From contig JADJMG010000001.1 of the NCBI GenBank assembly GCA_016709725.1, positions 496,001 to 560,000 of the forward strand: DNA of 64,000 bases. Direction: 5' to 3'. Shown here in pieces: positions 8,802 through 17,904 of the stretch; position 1 is the stretch's first letter, and every line of letters begins with the position of its first letter. Source of the stretch: Bacteroidota bacterium (GTDB lineage Bacteria; Bacteroidota; Bacteroidia; AKYH767-A; OLB10). A program made the position numbers and the translations under genes. Under the pieces are notes generated by a model. It saw only the letters and a list, made by a program, of their open reading frames with translations, did not search any database and was not told the DNA's origin.

Positions 8802-10187
8802 GTGAAGCTTTTAAAAAAACCTTTTCATTGGGGCGTAGCTACCTCGGCTTTACAAACTGAGGGTGCTTCCTATTTAGATGGAAAAGGACCCAGCATTTGG
8901 GATGAATTTTCATTACGAAAGGGGAAAATTGCAGGTGGACATACTCCAGAAATCGCTAATTCCTTTTACTATCGATACGAAGAAGATTTAGACATTGTAC
9001 AAGCATTACACATTCCTAATTTTCGATTTTCCATATCCTGGCCACGTGTTTTACCTCAAGGAACAAGAAACATCAATCAAAAAGGAATCGACTTTTATGA
9101 TCGACTAATAGATGCTTGTTTAGAAAGAGGAATTACTCCATGGGTTACTCTCTATCATTGGGATCTACCGTTACAACTTGAACTAAATGGTGGATGGAAT
9201 AACAGAGATATTCTTTCCTGGTTTAGTGAATATGTTGAACTTATGCTTCAAAAATTTGGAGATCGGGTTTCCAATTGGATGGTATTAAATGAGCCTTTAG
9301 TATTTACAGGCGCTGGATATTTTCTAGGGATTCATGCACCGGGTAAAAAGGGAATGAATAGTTTCCTCTCAGCAGCACACCATGCATCATTGGCACAAGC
9401 TGTGGGAATTAGGCAAATAAAAGAACACAATGCTTTATTTAATGTTGGAACCACTTATTCCTGTTCTTGGATTACTCCCTTCAGTGATTCACCAAATGAT
9501 CAACAAGCGGCCGTTCGTGTAGATGCCTTAATGAATCGATTTTTCGTAGAACCTCTTTTGGGATATGGTTATCCGGTTAAAGACCTTCCATTTTTAAAAG
9601 AAATAGAAAAGTTTTATCAAAAAGATGATGAGACCTTATTAAAAGCAACTCCTGACTTTATCGGAATACAAAACTACACGCGAGAGGTGGTGAAGCATTC
9701 GTGGTTTACGCCTTACATCAATGCTAAACTTATTGACGCGAGAACGAGACAAGTTCCGCACACCTTACTCAATTGGGAAATTTATCCTGAAGGAATCCAT
9801 TCACTCATTCACAAATACGCTGCTTATCCTGAAGTAAAAAATATAATTGTCAGTGAGAACGGTGCTGCCTTTCCAGATCATGTTACTGGCAATGAAATTA
9901 AGGATTCTCAGCGATTGAGTTATTTAAAAAATTACATGCTTCATATCAATAGAGCAAGAATGGACTGTTCAAAATTATGTGGATACTTTGTTTGGTCCTT
10001 ACACGACAATTTTGAGTGGGCTGAGGGATATTATCCACGCTTTGGTTTAGTACATATTGACTATTCCAATCAAAAGCGTACCATTAAAGAATCGGGGTAT
10101 TGGTACAAAAATCACATCCTCAACCAAAAATACGAGGACAAGATTCAACACGAACATCAATTATTCAACACTAAAGAAGAAAGATAA
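8802..10187 (+). CDS. Glycoside hydrolase family 1 beta-glycosidase
   Basis: 461 residues, full GH1 length. The acid/base glutamate is in LNEP (E164) and the nucleophile in SENGAAF (E352). The C-terminal WSLHDNFEWAEGYYPRFG block, which forms the sugar-binding subsite, is intact. The N-terminus FHWGVATSALQTEGA is typical. The start is a GTG at 8802, 7 bases after the glycosyltransferase stop. There is no signal peptide, so it is a cytosolic beta-glucosidase or beta-galactosidase type enzyme. It may belong to the same glycoconjugate unit as its two upstream neighbours. Confidence 0.93.
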   Translation: MKLLKKPFHWGVATSALQTEGASYLDGKGPSIWDEFSLRKGKIAGGHTPEIANSFYYRYEEDLDIVQALHIPNFRFSISWPRVLPQGTRNINQKGIDFYDRLIDACLERGITPWVTLYHWDLPLQLELNGGWNNRDILSWFSEYVELMLQKFGDRVSNWMVLNEPLVFTGAGYFLGIHAPGKKGMNSFLSAAHHASLAQAVGIRQIKEHNALFNVGTTYSCSWITPFSDSPNDQQAAVRVDALMNRFFVEPLLGYGYPVKDLPFLKEIEKFYQKDDETLLKATPDFIGIQNYTREVVKHSWFTPYINAKLIDARTRQVPHTLLNWEIYPEGIHSLIHKYAAYPEVKNIIVSENGAAFPDHVTGNEIKDSQRLSYLKNYMLHINRARMDCSKLCGYFVWSLHDNFEWAEGYYPRFGLVHIDYSNQKRTIKESGYWYKNHILNQKYEDKIQHEHQLFNTKEER

Positions 10188-10220
10188 ATCATTTTATTAC
10201 AGAAAATTTATCGGTTCTAA

Positions 10221-11051
10221 TTATTTTGCAATTACAATCTTCTGGGAGAAAACACTTCCTTCACTGATTACACGAAGTAGGTAGATACCATTCTGAAGAT
10301 CTTGCAAATTCAAGGTATTCATTCCTTGGAAAGATAAATTGATATTAGACATTACCAATTTCCCATCGAGCGAAAGAACTTCCAAATTTGCATCCCGATT
10401 AATTTTAACATTCAATTCGCTGCTTGTGGGTACTGGGAAAAGGCTTAATCCCCATTCTGCAGCTAAATCATCGTTCAATCCCACGGTAGTAGGCGGAATA
10501 ATTACTTCAGATGTTGCATCTCCATTTAAATAACTTTTCAAATTATACAAATCAGTTGAATCCAACAGGGGAGTAGTACCCCCAACAAAATCAAAATGAA
10601 TCATAGCGATGGGTGTTGCATTTGCAATGGCCACAAGGTTACTGGATGTAAATCGTACCGTAGAATCGTTTGTATTATAATGGAAAAATGCCAATAATGG
10701 TTGTCCGGCAGGCTCCATGGTAATCGTATCAAAAGCAACTCGATTGTGATTGAATTTGAAAGAATAATCGAATGAATAAATTAAATCATCTGAATTAAAA
10801 TAAATCGGAAAAGAAACATGCGTTCCATTATAAATAGCATTGTTCATGCTAAAAAATACAGAATCGGCAGAATCGATAGATACGGTACCGAGTATGGCAT
10901 CATTAGCGAGTTCCGCAACATTGATCCTCTCAAAGCTATTAGCACTTTCAGTATATCCACTAGCACTAACCACTAAAGACTTTGCTGAGTTTGGTTGGGC
11001 ACAAAGGAACATAAGCATCCAGGCACATCCTATTATTTTTAAACTTTTCAT
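10221..11051 (-). CDS. Secreted protein with cohesin-like domain and T9SS sorting domain
   Basis: 276 residues from the ATG at 11051 (another ATG at 11060 adds three residues). A signal peptide ends near AQPNSAKS. A cohesin-like beta domain covers about 60-175: FSMNNAIYNGTHVSFPIYF, then FDYSFKFNHNRVAFD, then FFHYNTNDSTVRFTS. The C-terminus has the T9SS pattern LFPVPTSSELNVKIN...NGIYLLRVISEG...KIVIAK. The cohesin-like part closely matches the last such domain of the 1074-residue protein at 11943-15167 (HYNTNDQTIRFTS, LTAYLNGE), which suggests duplication. It converges with the GH1 gene. Confidence 0.8.
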   Translation of the reverse strand: MKSLKIIGCAWMLMFLCAQPNSAKSLVVSASGYTESANSFERINVAELANDAILGTVSIDSADSVFFSMNNAIYNGTHVSFPIYFNSDDLIYSFDYSFKFNHNRVAFDTITMEPAGQPLLAFFHYNTNDSTVRFTSSNLVAIANATPIAMIHFDFVGGTTPLLDSTDLYNLKSYLNGDATSEVIIPPTTVGLNDDLAAEWGLSLFPVPTSSELNVKINRDANLEVLSLDGKLVMSNINLSFQGMNTLNLQDLQNGIYLLRVISEGSVFSQKIVIAK

Positions 11052-11070
11052 GATATCCATTTCTATCTTA

Positions 11071-11078
11071 CAAATTTA
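11071..11078 (-). promoter_or_regulatory. -7 box TAAATTTG
   Basis: Exact TAnnTTTG on the minus strand, 20 bases before the start of the cohesin-like gene. No clear -33 element is seen. Confidence 0.45.
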
Positions 11079-11157
11079 CTACTGCAAAATGAAATTGATG
11101 TAAACTGCGAATTATACTTGTGTAAGGGAATTGTTAACTAAAACAACCCAAGAAATT

Positions 11158-11754
11158 TTAATTACAAGTTTTAAAAATATCGGCTACCCAAATCAGATAA
11201 TCGCGCGTATCAACAAAACCATCGGGATAAAAATCTTGTGGACAACCGGGGCAAGGAGTGAGGTATTCACCTAAAAAAATGATATAATCCAACACATCCA
11301 CTACTCCATCCGTATTTAGATCGGTTATCAGCGTATTGCCTCCGATAGTGATCGGATTGGCAATATAAATTCCATAATAGCATTTATAGCAATTCAATGT
11401 TAATCCATAGGTTCCAGGCTGCGTTACTGTGATTGATTTAGTAGTTTGCCCGGTAGTCCATAAATAGTTACATCCTTTTTGACCATTTCCAGTTAAGACC
11501 ACGGATTGCCCAGGACAGATGGAGGATGGGCCCGAATAAGAAATAATCGCCATAAAACTACTTCTAGAAGAATTTAATGATGAATCGAATTTTTCTGATG
11601 AAAATAATTTTTTCATTTCCATTTCCTGAAATGATTCCAAATAAAAATATTCATTCAGTGTATCTTGAAAAGCAAATCTTTCAATTTGAGCATAGCTATC
11701 CACACCAAAACCGAATGATAACAGAAAAGACAATATAAATTTACTCAATTTCAT
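11158..11754 (-). CDS. Secreted protein with Ig-like segment and dockerin-like EF-hand pair
   Basis: About 198 residues from MKLSKFILSF (ATG 11754; an ATG at 11766 adds four). The signal peptide ends at SYA-Q. A short Ig/PKD-like segment covers about 80-130 (SICPGQSVVLTGNG, YLWTTGQTTKSI). It is followed by two calcium-loop motifs, DLNTDGVVDVLDYIIFLG and DFYPDGFVDTRDYLIWVAD, spaced as in dockerins. There is no canonical T9SS CTD: the protein ends in ...FKTCN, like the beta-helix protein at 15213-16817, which ends ...NLSCN. This shared Cys-ending EF-hand tail may be an alternative sorting or assembly tag. Exact function is unknown. Confidence 0.72.
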   Translation of the reverse strand: MKLSKFILSFLLSFGFGVDSYAQIERFAFQDTLNEYFYLESFQEMEMKKLFSSEKFDSSLNSSRSSFMAIISYSGPSSICPGQSVVLTGNGQKGCNYLWTTGQTTKSITVTQPGTYGLTLNCYKCYYGIYIANPITIGGNTLITDLNTDGVVDVLDYIIFLGEYLTPCPGCPQDFYPDGFVDTRDYLIWVADIFKTCN

Positions 11755-11782
11755 TTTGAACTCCACACACTAGAATATCTAG

Positions 11783-11790
11783 CAAACTTA
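11783..11790 (-). promoter_or_regulatory. -7 box TAAGTTTG
   Basis: Exact TAnnTTTG on the minus strand, about 30 bases before the start of the dockerin-like gene. Confidence 0.4.
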
Positions 11791-11888
11791 AAAAATAGCA
11801 ACATTGGGAGTGTTAAGTCAACATTAACAAACTAGAAATTTATTTCACAGTTCAGAACTTATAAAATGAATGCATTATAAGATAATTC

Positions 11889-11921
11889 AAAAAAAAAGGC
11901 TTCGGGAAAAATCCCGAAGCC
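11889..11921 (-). terminator. Rho-independent terminator after the 1074-residue secreted protein
   Basis: On the minus strand an uninterrupted stem GGCTTCGGGA/TCCCGAAGCC with a short T loop (11898-11921) is followed by a run of T (11889-11897). It lies 22 bases past the stop at 11943. Confidence 0.9.
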
Positions 11922-11942
11922 TCTGTCAAAACCCCAATTCAA

Positions 11943-14900
11943 TTAGTGTTTCACAACTACTTTGCTAGTAGAAATAAATCCACCATTCCAAACTTTCAAC
12001 ATGTAAACACCATTAGATAATGTTTTCACATCCATTTCAATTTTCTCACCTGCTAAAACATTAGCCACTGCAAGAACTACACGACCGCTCATGTCAGATA
12101 ATTCAACTTGAGCATCTTCAGATGTTAATACATTCAACATGCTATTTACTGGATTTGGATAAACAGATACGTTCAACTTTTCAGCAGAAAGTGAACGCTC
12201 AGTGTTTACGTCTAATTGCACGTGCTCTCCATTCAAGTAAGCAGTTAAATCAGATAAATCACTTGCTGTCATTTCATTTCCATTGATAGCAAAACGAATG
12301 TTTAATACTTGCGTATTTTTCTCGATTGCATCCATGCTATTCGAAGTAAAGCGGATTGTTTGATCGTTGGTATTATAATGAGACATGATCATCATTTTAC
12401 CTGTTAAATCTTCAACACCATCAAAGCTAAGTTTAGCACTGTTCATTTTCAATGAGAAGTCAATTGCATTTACTGATTCAGTTGATTGGAAAGAAACAGG
12501 AATCGTTACAAAACCATTTGCAATAATTGCATTTGACAAATTGAAGCTCACCTTATCAGTAGAACCTACTCTGAAAGGACTTGGTGCGCCATTGTTTGAA
12601 GAATAATTACCATTCACATCACCGATTAAGATTCCTTTGTAAGACTCAGTACCGATAATTGGGCAACCAGAATAATCAAGAACTGGAATGTTGCTACAAA
12701 AAGGAACAACTGGAACTTTGTTCTTACTGAAACCGATACCGTCATTTGAAGGGTAAGTTGTAGAAATATAATAAGCAGGAGTAGAACTCACGGTTGCTAC
12801 ATCAACAAAAGACCAATCGCGTGAAGCACGTACTGGAGGGATAGGAGTACCATTTGCATCATAGTTCCAAGCTTGTTGGAATTCAGGAAGGAACAATACA
12901 GCACGTTGGTTAATTTGAGAAAGGTCACCAGAAGAAACCGAACCATCCATATTCACATCCATTGCAATCATTTGATAAACTGAAGGAGTGAAGCTAGCAT
13001 CAAGAATTAATACACGACGTGTTAAGAACGCATCGAAACCATTTACTACAGGTTGTACGTCTGTTGCAGCAGCGATATCCTTTATCACTTCTAATTTAGG
13101 TCCGTTGTTGATATTGTAAGAGAAATCACCATTCACGTCAGGTTGAACTGCAACCAATGATTGGTTATTACAAGCGATACTATTACCATAGATATTAGTA
13201 ATCAAATAATCACTAGGAGCTGCAGCATTGTAACGGATTGGGCTATTATCTTCCCAGAAACGTAAAGAGCTATTAAAGATGCTATCCTTATACGTAGAGA
13301 ACAAACCAGAATCAACAGGTTGTAATTGAACACCCGTGATACGGCTTTCTAACAAAGTATCCGCTTTAAAAATTGCAGTATCTACATTCAAGAAACTAGC
13401 AGTTTTAGCAAATTCAACACAGATGATTTCACCAGTTCCAGAGAAACGAGCAGCTGCAGGAGCTCCAGAATTGAAATATACTGCGATACGCATTTTACCA
13501 TTTACTGCATCAATTGAATGAGCAGTGCTTACTTGGTTGTAGTTGTAAGTTGGAGCAAGTAAATCATTGCTTCTTACGATAGCACCCGTTGGAGTAACTT
13601 TAGTTACATCATAATCAAGAACGATATCATAACCGATCACGTTAGAAACTGGACTTAAAGTAGACGCTTTAATTGGCAAACAGAAGTTACTTGGAACACA
13701 AGTACTCACGATATTACCAATCAAATAAGGAGCACCAGCAGGATTCAAGATAAATATTGTTCTTGAAGCTGAAGTAGTTTGAGCACCGAAGTTATCTGTT
13801 GCACGAGCAGTAATAACACGATTACCGAAAGGAGCAGCACTTGTCCAGCTCACTGAATAAGGCGAAGTAGCATCAACTCCTACAGAAACACCATCAACAA
13901 AGAACTCAACATTAGCAACCGTACCATCAGCATCTGCTGCATTCGCATCAATATTTACTGCAGTACCACCGATTACGTTAGCACCATTAGCAGGAGCTGT
14001 AAGACTCACTGTTGGAGCAACGTTTACTCCTACTGTGATATTCACAGCAGCAGAAGTAGTTTGAGCACCTAAGTTATCAGTAACTCTCGCTGTTAACGCT
14101 TTGTTACCTGAAGTAGCTGTCCATGATGTAGAATAAGGAGCTGTATTATCAACTCCGATTGAAACACCATTTACAAAAAATTCTACAGAAGCAACAGAAC
14201 CATCTGCATCAGCAGCGGTAGCATCGATAGTAACTGCATCACCAACAAAGAAAGAAGCACCATTCAATGGATTCGTGATACTAATAGTTGGGTTGATGTT
14301 TGCTACGTTAAATGTTCCAGCAAGTGTTGCATTTAAAATTTCTGCACCTGTAGGATTTGAAGAAACGTAGTTTTCAATTGCAAAAGTAGTAGTATTTCTA
14401 AGTTGAAGATTTAATTCAAAGTGAAACACACCATCCGAAGTAAACTGACCTAACAACACACGGTTTGATCCAGCAGGAAATACTCCTACTTGCTCACCCA
14501 ATACTCCCCAAGAAGTATTCGTACTTGTGTAATTATTACCTACTACAGAACCGTCAGTAAACATGTTTACCAATGGACTTGCAGCATCACCTAACATCGT
14601 TAAAGAAAGTAAAGCAGGTGAACCTGCAGTATTATACATACCGTCAGCAGTGGTAATTGCTGGAGCGGCACTTGGATCATTGTTAGCAAGAACTGTACTT
14701 GGAGTGAAAGCTAAGTTAGCTCCACCTGCAACAGCATCTTCTGACTTCAATACTCCGAAACGACCAGGAGCAATTGCACCGCAAGACAAATAAGAATCTA
14801 AGAACGTTGTTCCTGAACCAATGATACCGGCACTAGCACTTGAGAAATTTCCTCCAGTCGTATTACCGTTTGTATGATTATAGAAACTAGTAGTTGTTGT

Positions 14901-15167
14901 TAAAACCAATGGATGAGAAGGAACTCCGTATACGGATTGAATTCCCCATCCTGGATTTAAATCAGCATACACACGAAATGTTACTGATCCTACAGGCAGC
15001 GTACCTGTCGTGTAACCTGCCCCTGATAAATCAGCATTGGCAGCGGCAGCATCTGCTGCATTTGATACGTAGTACTTCTCCACGATGATATTCTGCAGAC
15101 CCTGAGAATTCGCGGTGTTTCCTACTAGCAAGAAAGCAAGTCCTGCTAATATATTTTTAATTTTCAT
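11943..15167 (-). CDS. Large secreted multidomain protein: shared N-terminal module, Ig-like and cohesin/dockerin-like domains, T9SS CTD
   Basis: 1074 residues. Signal peptide 1-22. Residues 23-285 form the module shared by five proteins of this block (GLQNIIVEKYY, GSVTFRVYADL, LDSYLSCG, QFTSDGVFHFELN). Two near-identical Ig-like domains follow at about 292-380 and 383-475 (VEFFVNGVSIGVD / VEFFVDGVSVGVD). A cohesin-like domain lies at about 485-600 (YDIVLDYDVTKVTPTG), then dockerin-like loops (DVNMDGSVSSGD and GDVNGNYSS). A second cohesin-like domain is at about 895-985. The T9SS CTD covers about 1000-1074 (VSVYPNPVNSMLNV, NGVYMLKVWNGG). It is probably displayed on the surface or released. 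The beta-helix gene is directly upstream (45 bases). No lesions. Confidence 0.85.
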   Translation of the reverse strand: MKIKNILAGLAFLLVGNTANSQGLQNIIVEKYYVSNAADAAAANADLSGAGYTTGTLPVGSVTFRVYADLNPGWGIQSVYGVPSHPLVLTTTTSFYNHTNGNTTGGNFSSASAGIIGSGTTFLDSYLSCGAIAPGRFGVLKSEDAVAGGANLAFTPSTVLANNDPSAAPAITTADGMYNTAGSPALLSLTMLGDAASPLVNMFTDGSVVGNNYTSTNTSWGVLGEQVGVFPAGSNRVLLGQFTSDGVFHFELNLQLRNTTTFAIENYVSSNPTGAEILNATLAGTFNVANINPTISITNPLNGASFFVGDAVTIDATAADADGSVASVEFFVNGVSIGVDNTAPYSTSWTATSGNKALTARVTDNLGAQTTSAAVNITVGVNVAPTVSLTAPANGANVIGGTAVNIDANAADADGTVANVEFFVDGVSVGVDATSPYSVSWTSAAPFGNRVITARATDNFGAQTTSASRTIFILNPAGAPYLIGNIVSTCVPSNFCLPIKASTLSPVSNVIGYDIVLDYDVTKVTPTGAIVRSNDLLAPTYNYNQVSTAHSIDAVNGKMRIAVYFNSGAPAAARFSGTGEIICVEFAKTASFLNVDTAIFKADTLLESRITGVQLQPVDSGLFSTYKDSIFNSSLRFWEDNSPIRYNAAAPSDYLITNIYGNSIACNNQSLVAVQPDVNGDFSYNINNGPKLEVIKDIAAATDVQPVVNGFDAFLTRRVLILDASFTPSVYQMIAMDVNMDGSVSSGDLSQINQRAVLFLPEFQQAWNYDANGTPIPPVRASRDWSFVDVATVSSTPAYYISTTYPSNDGIGFSKNKVPVVPFCSNIPVLDYSGCPIIGTESYKGILIGDVNGNYSSNNGAPSPFRVGSTDKVSFNLSNAIIANGFVTIPVSFQSTESVNAIDFSLKMNSAKLSFDGVEDLTGKMMIMSHYNTNDQTIRFTSNSMDAIEKNTQVLNIRFAINGNEMTASDLSDLTAYLNGEHVQLDVNTERSLSAEKLNVSVYPNPVNSMLNVLTSEDAQVELSDMSGRVVLAVANVLAGEKIEMDVKTLSNGVYMLKVWNGGFISTSKVVVKH

Positions 15168-15212
15168 AATTTTTTTAGTTGATGATTTATTGATTTTTTG
15201 ATTTAAGAAATA

Positions 15213-16817
15213 TTAATTACAAGAAAGGTTAAATTGAGCAACGAAAATTAAGAAGTCAGAAGTGTTAGTTTGACCGTCAGAGTTAAGATCAGTAGGACAT
15301 GGTGTTAAACCAGGAATTACGTTGATCACTGAAGTGTAAGCCCATTTGTTTAACCAAGGCTTTTTACCAGCTTCAAATGCACCGCGGAAAGGAGCAGGTG
15401 TAAAGAAACCATCATTTGGAGCTGAACAAGTAGTTGTAAGATTACTAGTTGGTACTACATCAATATTGTCAGAAACTACGTTTGTTGTACCATTGATGTT
15501 AAATAAATAATCGAATCCAGCAACTGTATTTGTGTTTACGTTATTCTCACTGAAGAATTTAGTAGAATCAGCACCTGTGAAAGGAACATTGGTGTTAGAA
15601 GCAGGGAAAGTACAAGCTACCCAATGGTTACATTGAACTTTTACAAGATTGTTTACCCAGTTAACATAAGAAGAATCAGAACCACCTTGTAAATTCATTC
15701 CACCACGGAAACCAGTAAAGATAGAATTGTAGATTTCACCTTCAGCATCTGCTTTGAAGCTAATACCGAAAGGGTTTCCAGCGGTAGTACCAGAACCACC
15801 CGCACCTGTGTTTGAACCATTACCAAGAATTGTTGCATTGTAAACTACAGGATGAGATTTAATAGTAGAAACAGCAGAAGAATAACCACCGAACCAGGTA
15901 GAAGAACCTTCATCACCATCCCATTCGAAACCACTTTCACCACCCGGAGCAACAGCAGCAGGAGCTTTTACACCAAACAAGAACTGCAATTTTCCATCAT
16001 AATCCATGTCGATATCATAACCGTCATCATTCAGGAACATGAAGTTGATGTACTTACAGTTTACAGTACCACCCCACCACTCGATAGCATCATCATCATT
16101 TGAAAGCACTTCAATGTTTTCAATAGTAGTTCCACTACCAACAGCACCCAATGATAAACCGTTTAACTCTACGTTAGCAGCAGTTGCACCACCCGCATGA
16201 CGAATAGAGATATAACGAAGAATACCTGAATTATCATTGTTGTTAGGTGTTGAACCACCACCAAAGATTGAACGAGCATCTGCATTCAAACCTTCCATTA
16301 ACCATTCACCGTTAGCAGTTGTTCCACCACCTGTAATGGCAACACCTCCAAGGCGTGCTAATTGAGCGCTACCTAAAATTTGAATTCCACCCCACTCAGC
16401 ACGGTTGCCAATTGGATAAGTTCCATTCACTGGATCATTTGTTGATGTAAATACAATTGGACATGTGTTAGTACCAGAAGCATAAATTTTACCACCACGC
16501 ATAATAACAAGAGAATTTTGCTGAACACCGATACCCGTTGGTGTACCTTTGATAACAGTTCCAGGAGCAATTGTGATTGACTTACCAGCACCTACCCAAA
16601 CTTTGTCGTTAAGGATGTACGTAGTGTCGCAAGACAAATAAAGATTCGCAAGTAGATTTCCATCTACATCAACATAAGAACTGAAGTTCTTAGTAGGACG
16701 GCTAGAAACAGAAGGACATCCACAATCAGCGCCTAAGTTGTTTTGAGCAGAACCTGTTGTTCCCACTGCAACTACCATCCCGGCAGCAACAGCTAATTTT
16801 GTAATTAGTTTTTTCAT
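15213..16817 (-). CDS. Secreted right-handed beta-helix protein with C-terminal EF-hand tail
   Basis: 534 residues from MKKLITKLAV (ATG 16817; an ATG at 16856 would add an unlikely 13 residues). The signal peptide ends at GSA-Q. The N-terminal part has the pattern DKVWVGAGKSITIAPGTVIK, typical of Bacteroidota beta-helix proteins encoded with TonB receptors. Repeating strands follow (ILRYISIRHAGG, IENIEVLSNDDDAIEWWGG, YINFMFLNDDGYDIDMDYDG). The C-terminus holds one dockerin-like calcium loop, DLNSDGQTNTSDFLIFV, and ends ...NLSCN. The function is unknown; polymer binding or cell-surface structure is plausible. It has its own promoter-like box and may be cotranscribed with the 1074-residue gene downstream. 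Confidence 0.8.
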   Translation of the reverse strand: MKKLITKLAVAAGMVVAVGTTGSAQNNLGADCGCPSVSSRPTKNFSSYVDVDGNLLANLYLSCDTTYILNDKVWVGAGKSITIAPGTVIKGTPTGIGVQQNSLVIMRGGKIYASGTNTCPIVFTSTNDPVNGTYPIGNRAEWGGIQILGSAQLARLGGVAITGGGTTANGEWLMEGLNADARSIFGGGSTPNNNDNSGILRYISIRHAGGATAANVELNGLSLGAVGSGTTIENIEVLSNDDDAIEWWGGTVNCKYINFMFLNDDGYDIDMDYDGKLQFLFGVKAPAAVAPGGESGFEWDGDEGSSTWFGGYSSAVSTIKSHPVVYNATILGNGSNTGAGGSGTTAGNPFGISFKADAEGEIYNSIFTGFRGGMNLQGGSDSSYVNWVNNLVKVQCNHWVACTFPASNTNVPFTGADSTKFFSENNVNTNTVAGFDYLFNINGTTNVVSDNIDVVPTSNLTTTCSAPNDGFFTPAPFRGAFEAGKKPWLNKWAYTSVINVIPGLTPCPTDLNSDGQTNTSDFLIFVAQFNLSCN

Positions 16818-16873
16818 TTTTTTTAATTGATTTTTTATTTGGTTTAAATAATACATGTACTCTTTAGCTGGGT

Positions 16874-16881
16874 CAAAAGTA
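16874..16881 (-). promoter_or_regulatory. -7 box TACTTTTG
   Basis: Exact TAnnTTTG on the minus strand, 56 bases upstream of the beta-helix gene start. The same TACTTTTG stands before the secreted-protein gene at 24923-27017. Confidence 0.45.
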
Positions 16882-16965
16882 GAGGGGGTATTTTATCTGG
16901 AAATATCCAGAAACTTACTAAATCATTATTTGTATTTCACCTGTATGTTAACGTGAAAATGGTGA

Positions 16966-16983
16966 TCCCGATAGCTATCGGGA
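16966..16983. repeat. 18-bp perfect palindrome TCCCGATAGCTATCGGGA
   Basis: Perfect self-complementary 18-mer in the spacer between the beta-helix and FISUMP genes, directly followed by octamer repeats. A partial copy (TCCCGATAGCATT) occurs at about 41247. It looks like a dispersed intergenic palindrome. Confidence 0.7.
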
Positions 16984-16987
16984 GGTA

Positions 16988-17040
16988 AATTGGCGAATTG
17001 GTGAATTGGCGAATTAGTGAATTGGTGAATGGTGAAATTG
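16988..17040. repeat. Octamer tandem array AATTGGYG
   Basis: Five consecutive 8-base units (AATTGGCG, AATTGGTG, AATTGGCG, AATTAGTG, AATTGGTG; 16988-17027), then degenerate copies. The array lies in a 314-base spacer without genes. It resembles the TTGGCAAG array at 41143-41174 after rotation of the unit. Confidence 0.8.
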
Positions 17041-17131
17041 AAAAATGTAATTTCTTTCAATCTACAATACTAACCAGCAAAGCTTAAAATTAATACAATC
17101 AAAAAATAAAATTAATATTTGAAATGGACAC

Positions 17132-17893
17132 TCAATTGTTTTTAACACAACGCACACTCATTCCGTATTCCTTTTGAACATACTGTCTAAATACTTCTGA
17201 TGTTTTATAATCCAAGTAACGATACCAAGCTTTCGAGTTATCGGAAGAGTTTTCAGAAGCGGTCCACCAAAATCCAGTATACAAACGACTTGGAAATCCG
17301 AACTTACCATCAAACAAGCGACAAGAACCAGATAATGCAGAAAAGCCGCTACTATTGGTTGCCCAAACGGGATCAAATCGATTCCAGTTATCAATTCCTG
17401 CTGCTTTTAAGGCATTGCCTTCGACAGAACCTCTCCAACCAGTTTTTACAATTTCCGATGACTCCATACCCACTGCACTTTCTAATTGTTTCCAATCATC
17501 GTCAGTTGCAATATGCCAACCATCAGGAGCTAGTCCTGCAGCATTTGAAACTGCAGCCCAATTATAAAGATATCCCATTGCCGTTGTTGCATCGGGGTGA
17601 ACAGAATATCCAGGATTGCCTTGACTCCAAGAAGTAACATCTGCTAATTCATTTACATCTTGGCCATCACGATAATGTTTAACTTTCAAATTCTCAGCCA
17701 TCCACCACTTACCGCCGATCAAAACTGTTTTGTAGATATTTCCATCAACATCAATCATAGTTCCTGTTTCGACTACAGGTGTAGCTTCATCATCATCTTT
17801 ACAAGCGCTTAAACCAAAAAATAAATACAAAACTAAAAACGCGAGAAATCGTAGAGAAGAATGTTGTTGGAAGAATCGAATTGAATTACGCAT
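17132..17893 (-). CDS. FISUMP-domain lipoprotein
   Basis: 253 residues. The lipobox GLSAC puts the lipid anchor at Cys31, followed by an acidic KDDDEA stretch. Residues about 42-252 match the Fibrobacter succinogenes major paralogous domain: MIDVDGNIYKTVLIGGKWWM, then AENLKVKHYRDG, then GYLYNWAAV, PDGWHIATDDDW, GFSALSG, FWWTASE and a final VRCVK. FISUMP proteins are surface lipoproteins of unknown function. The start lies 11 bases after the stop of the upstream secreted protein, so it is the last gene of the TonB receptor operon. It is intact. Confidence 0.88.
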   Translation of the reverse strand: MRNSIRFFQQHSSLRFLAFLVLYLFFGLSACKDDDEATPVVETGTMIDVDGNIYKTVLIGGKWWMAENLKVKHYRDGQDVNELADVTSWSQGNPGYSVHPDATTAMGYLYNWAAVSNAAGLAPDGWHIATDDDWKQLESAVGMESSEIVKTGWRGSVEGNALKAAGIDNWNRFDPVWATNSSGFSALSGSCRLFDGKFGFPSRLYTGFWWTASENSSDNSKAWYRYLDYKTSEVFRQYVQKEYGMSVRCVKNN

Positions 17894-17904
17894 AACAGTT
17901 CCTA

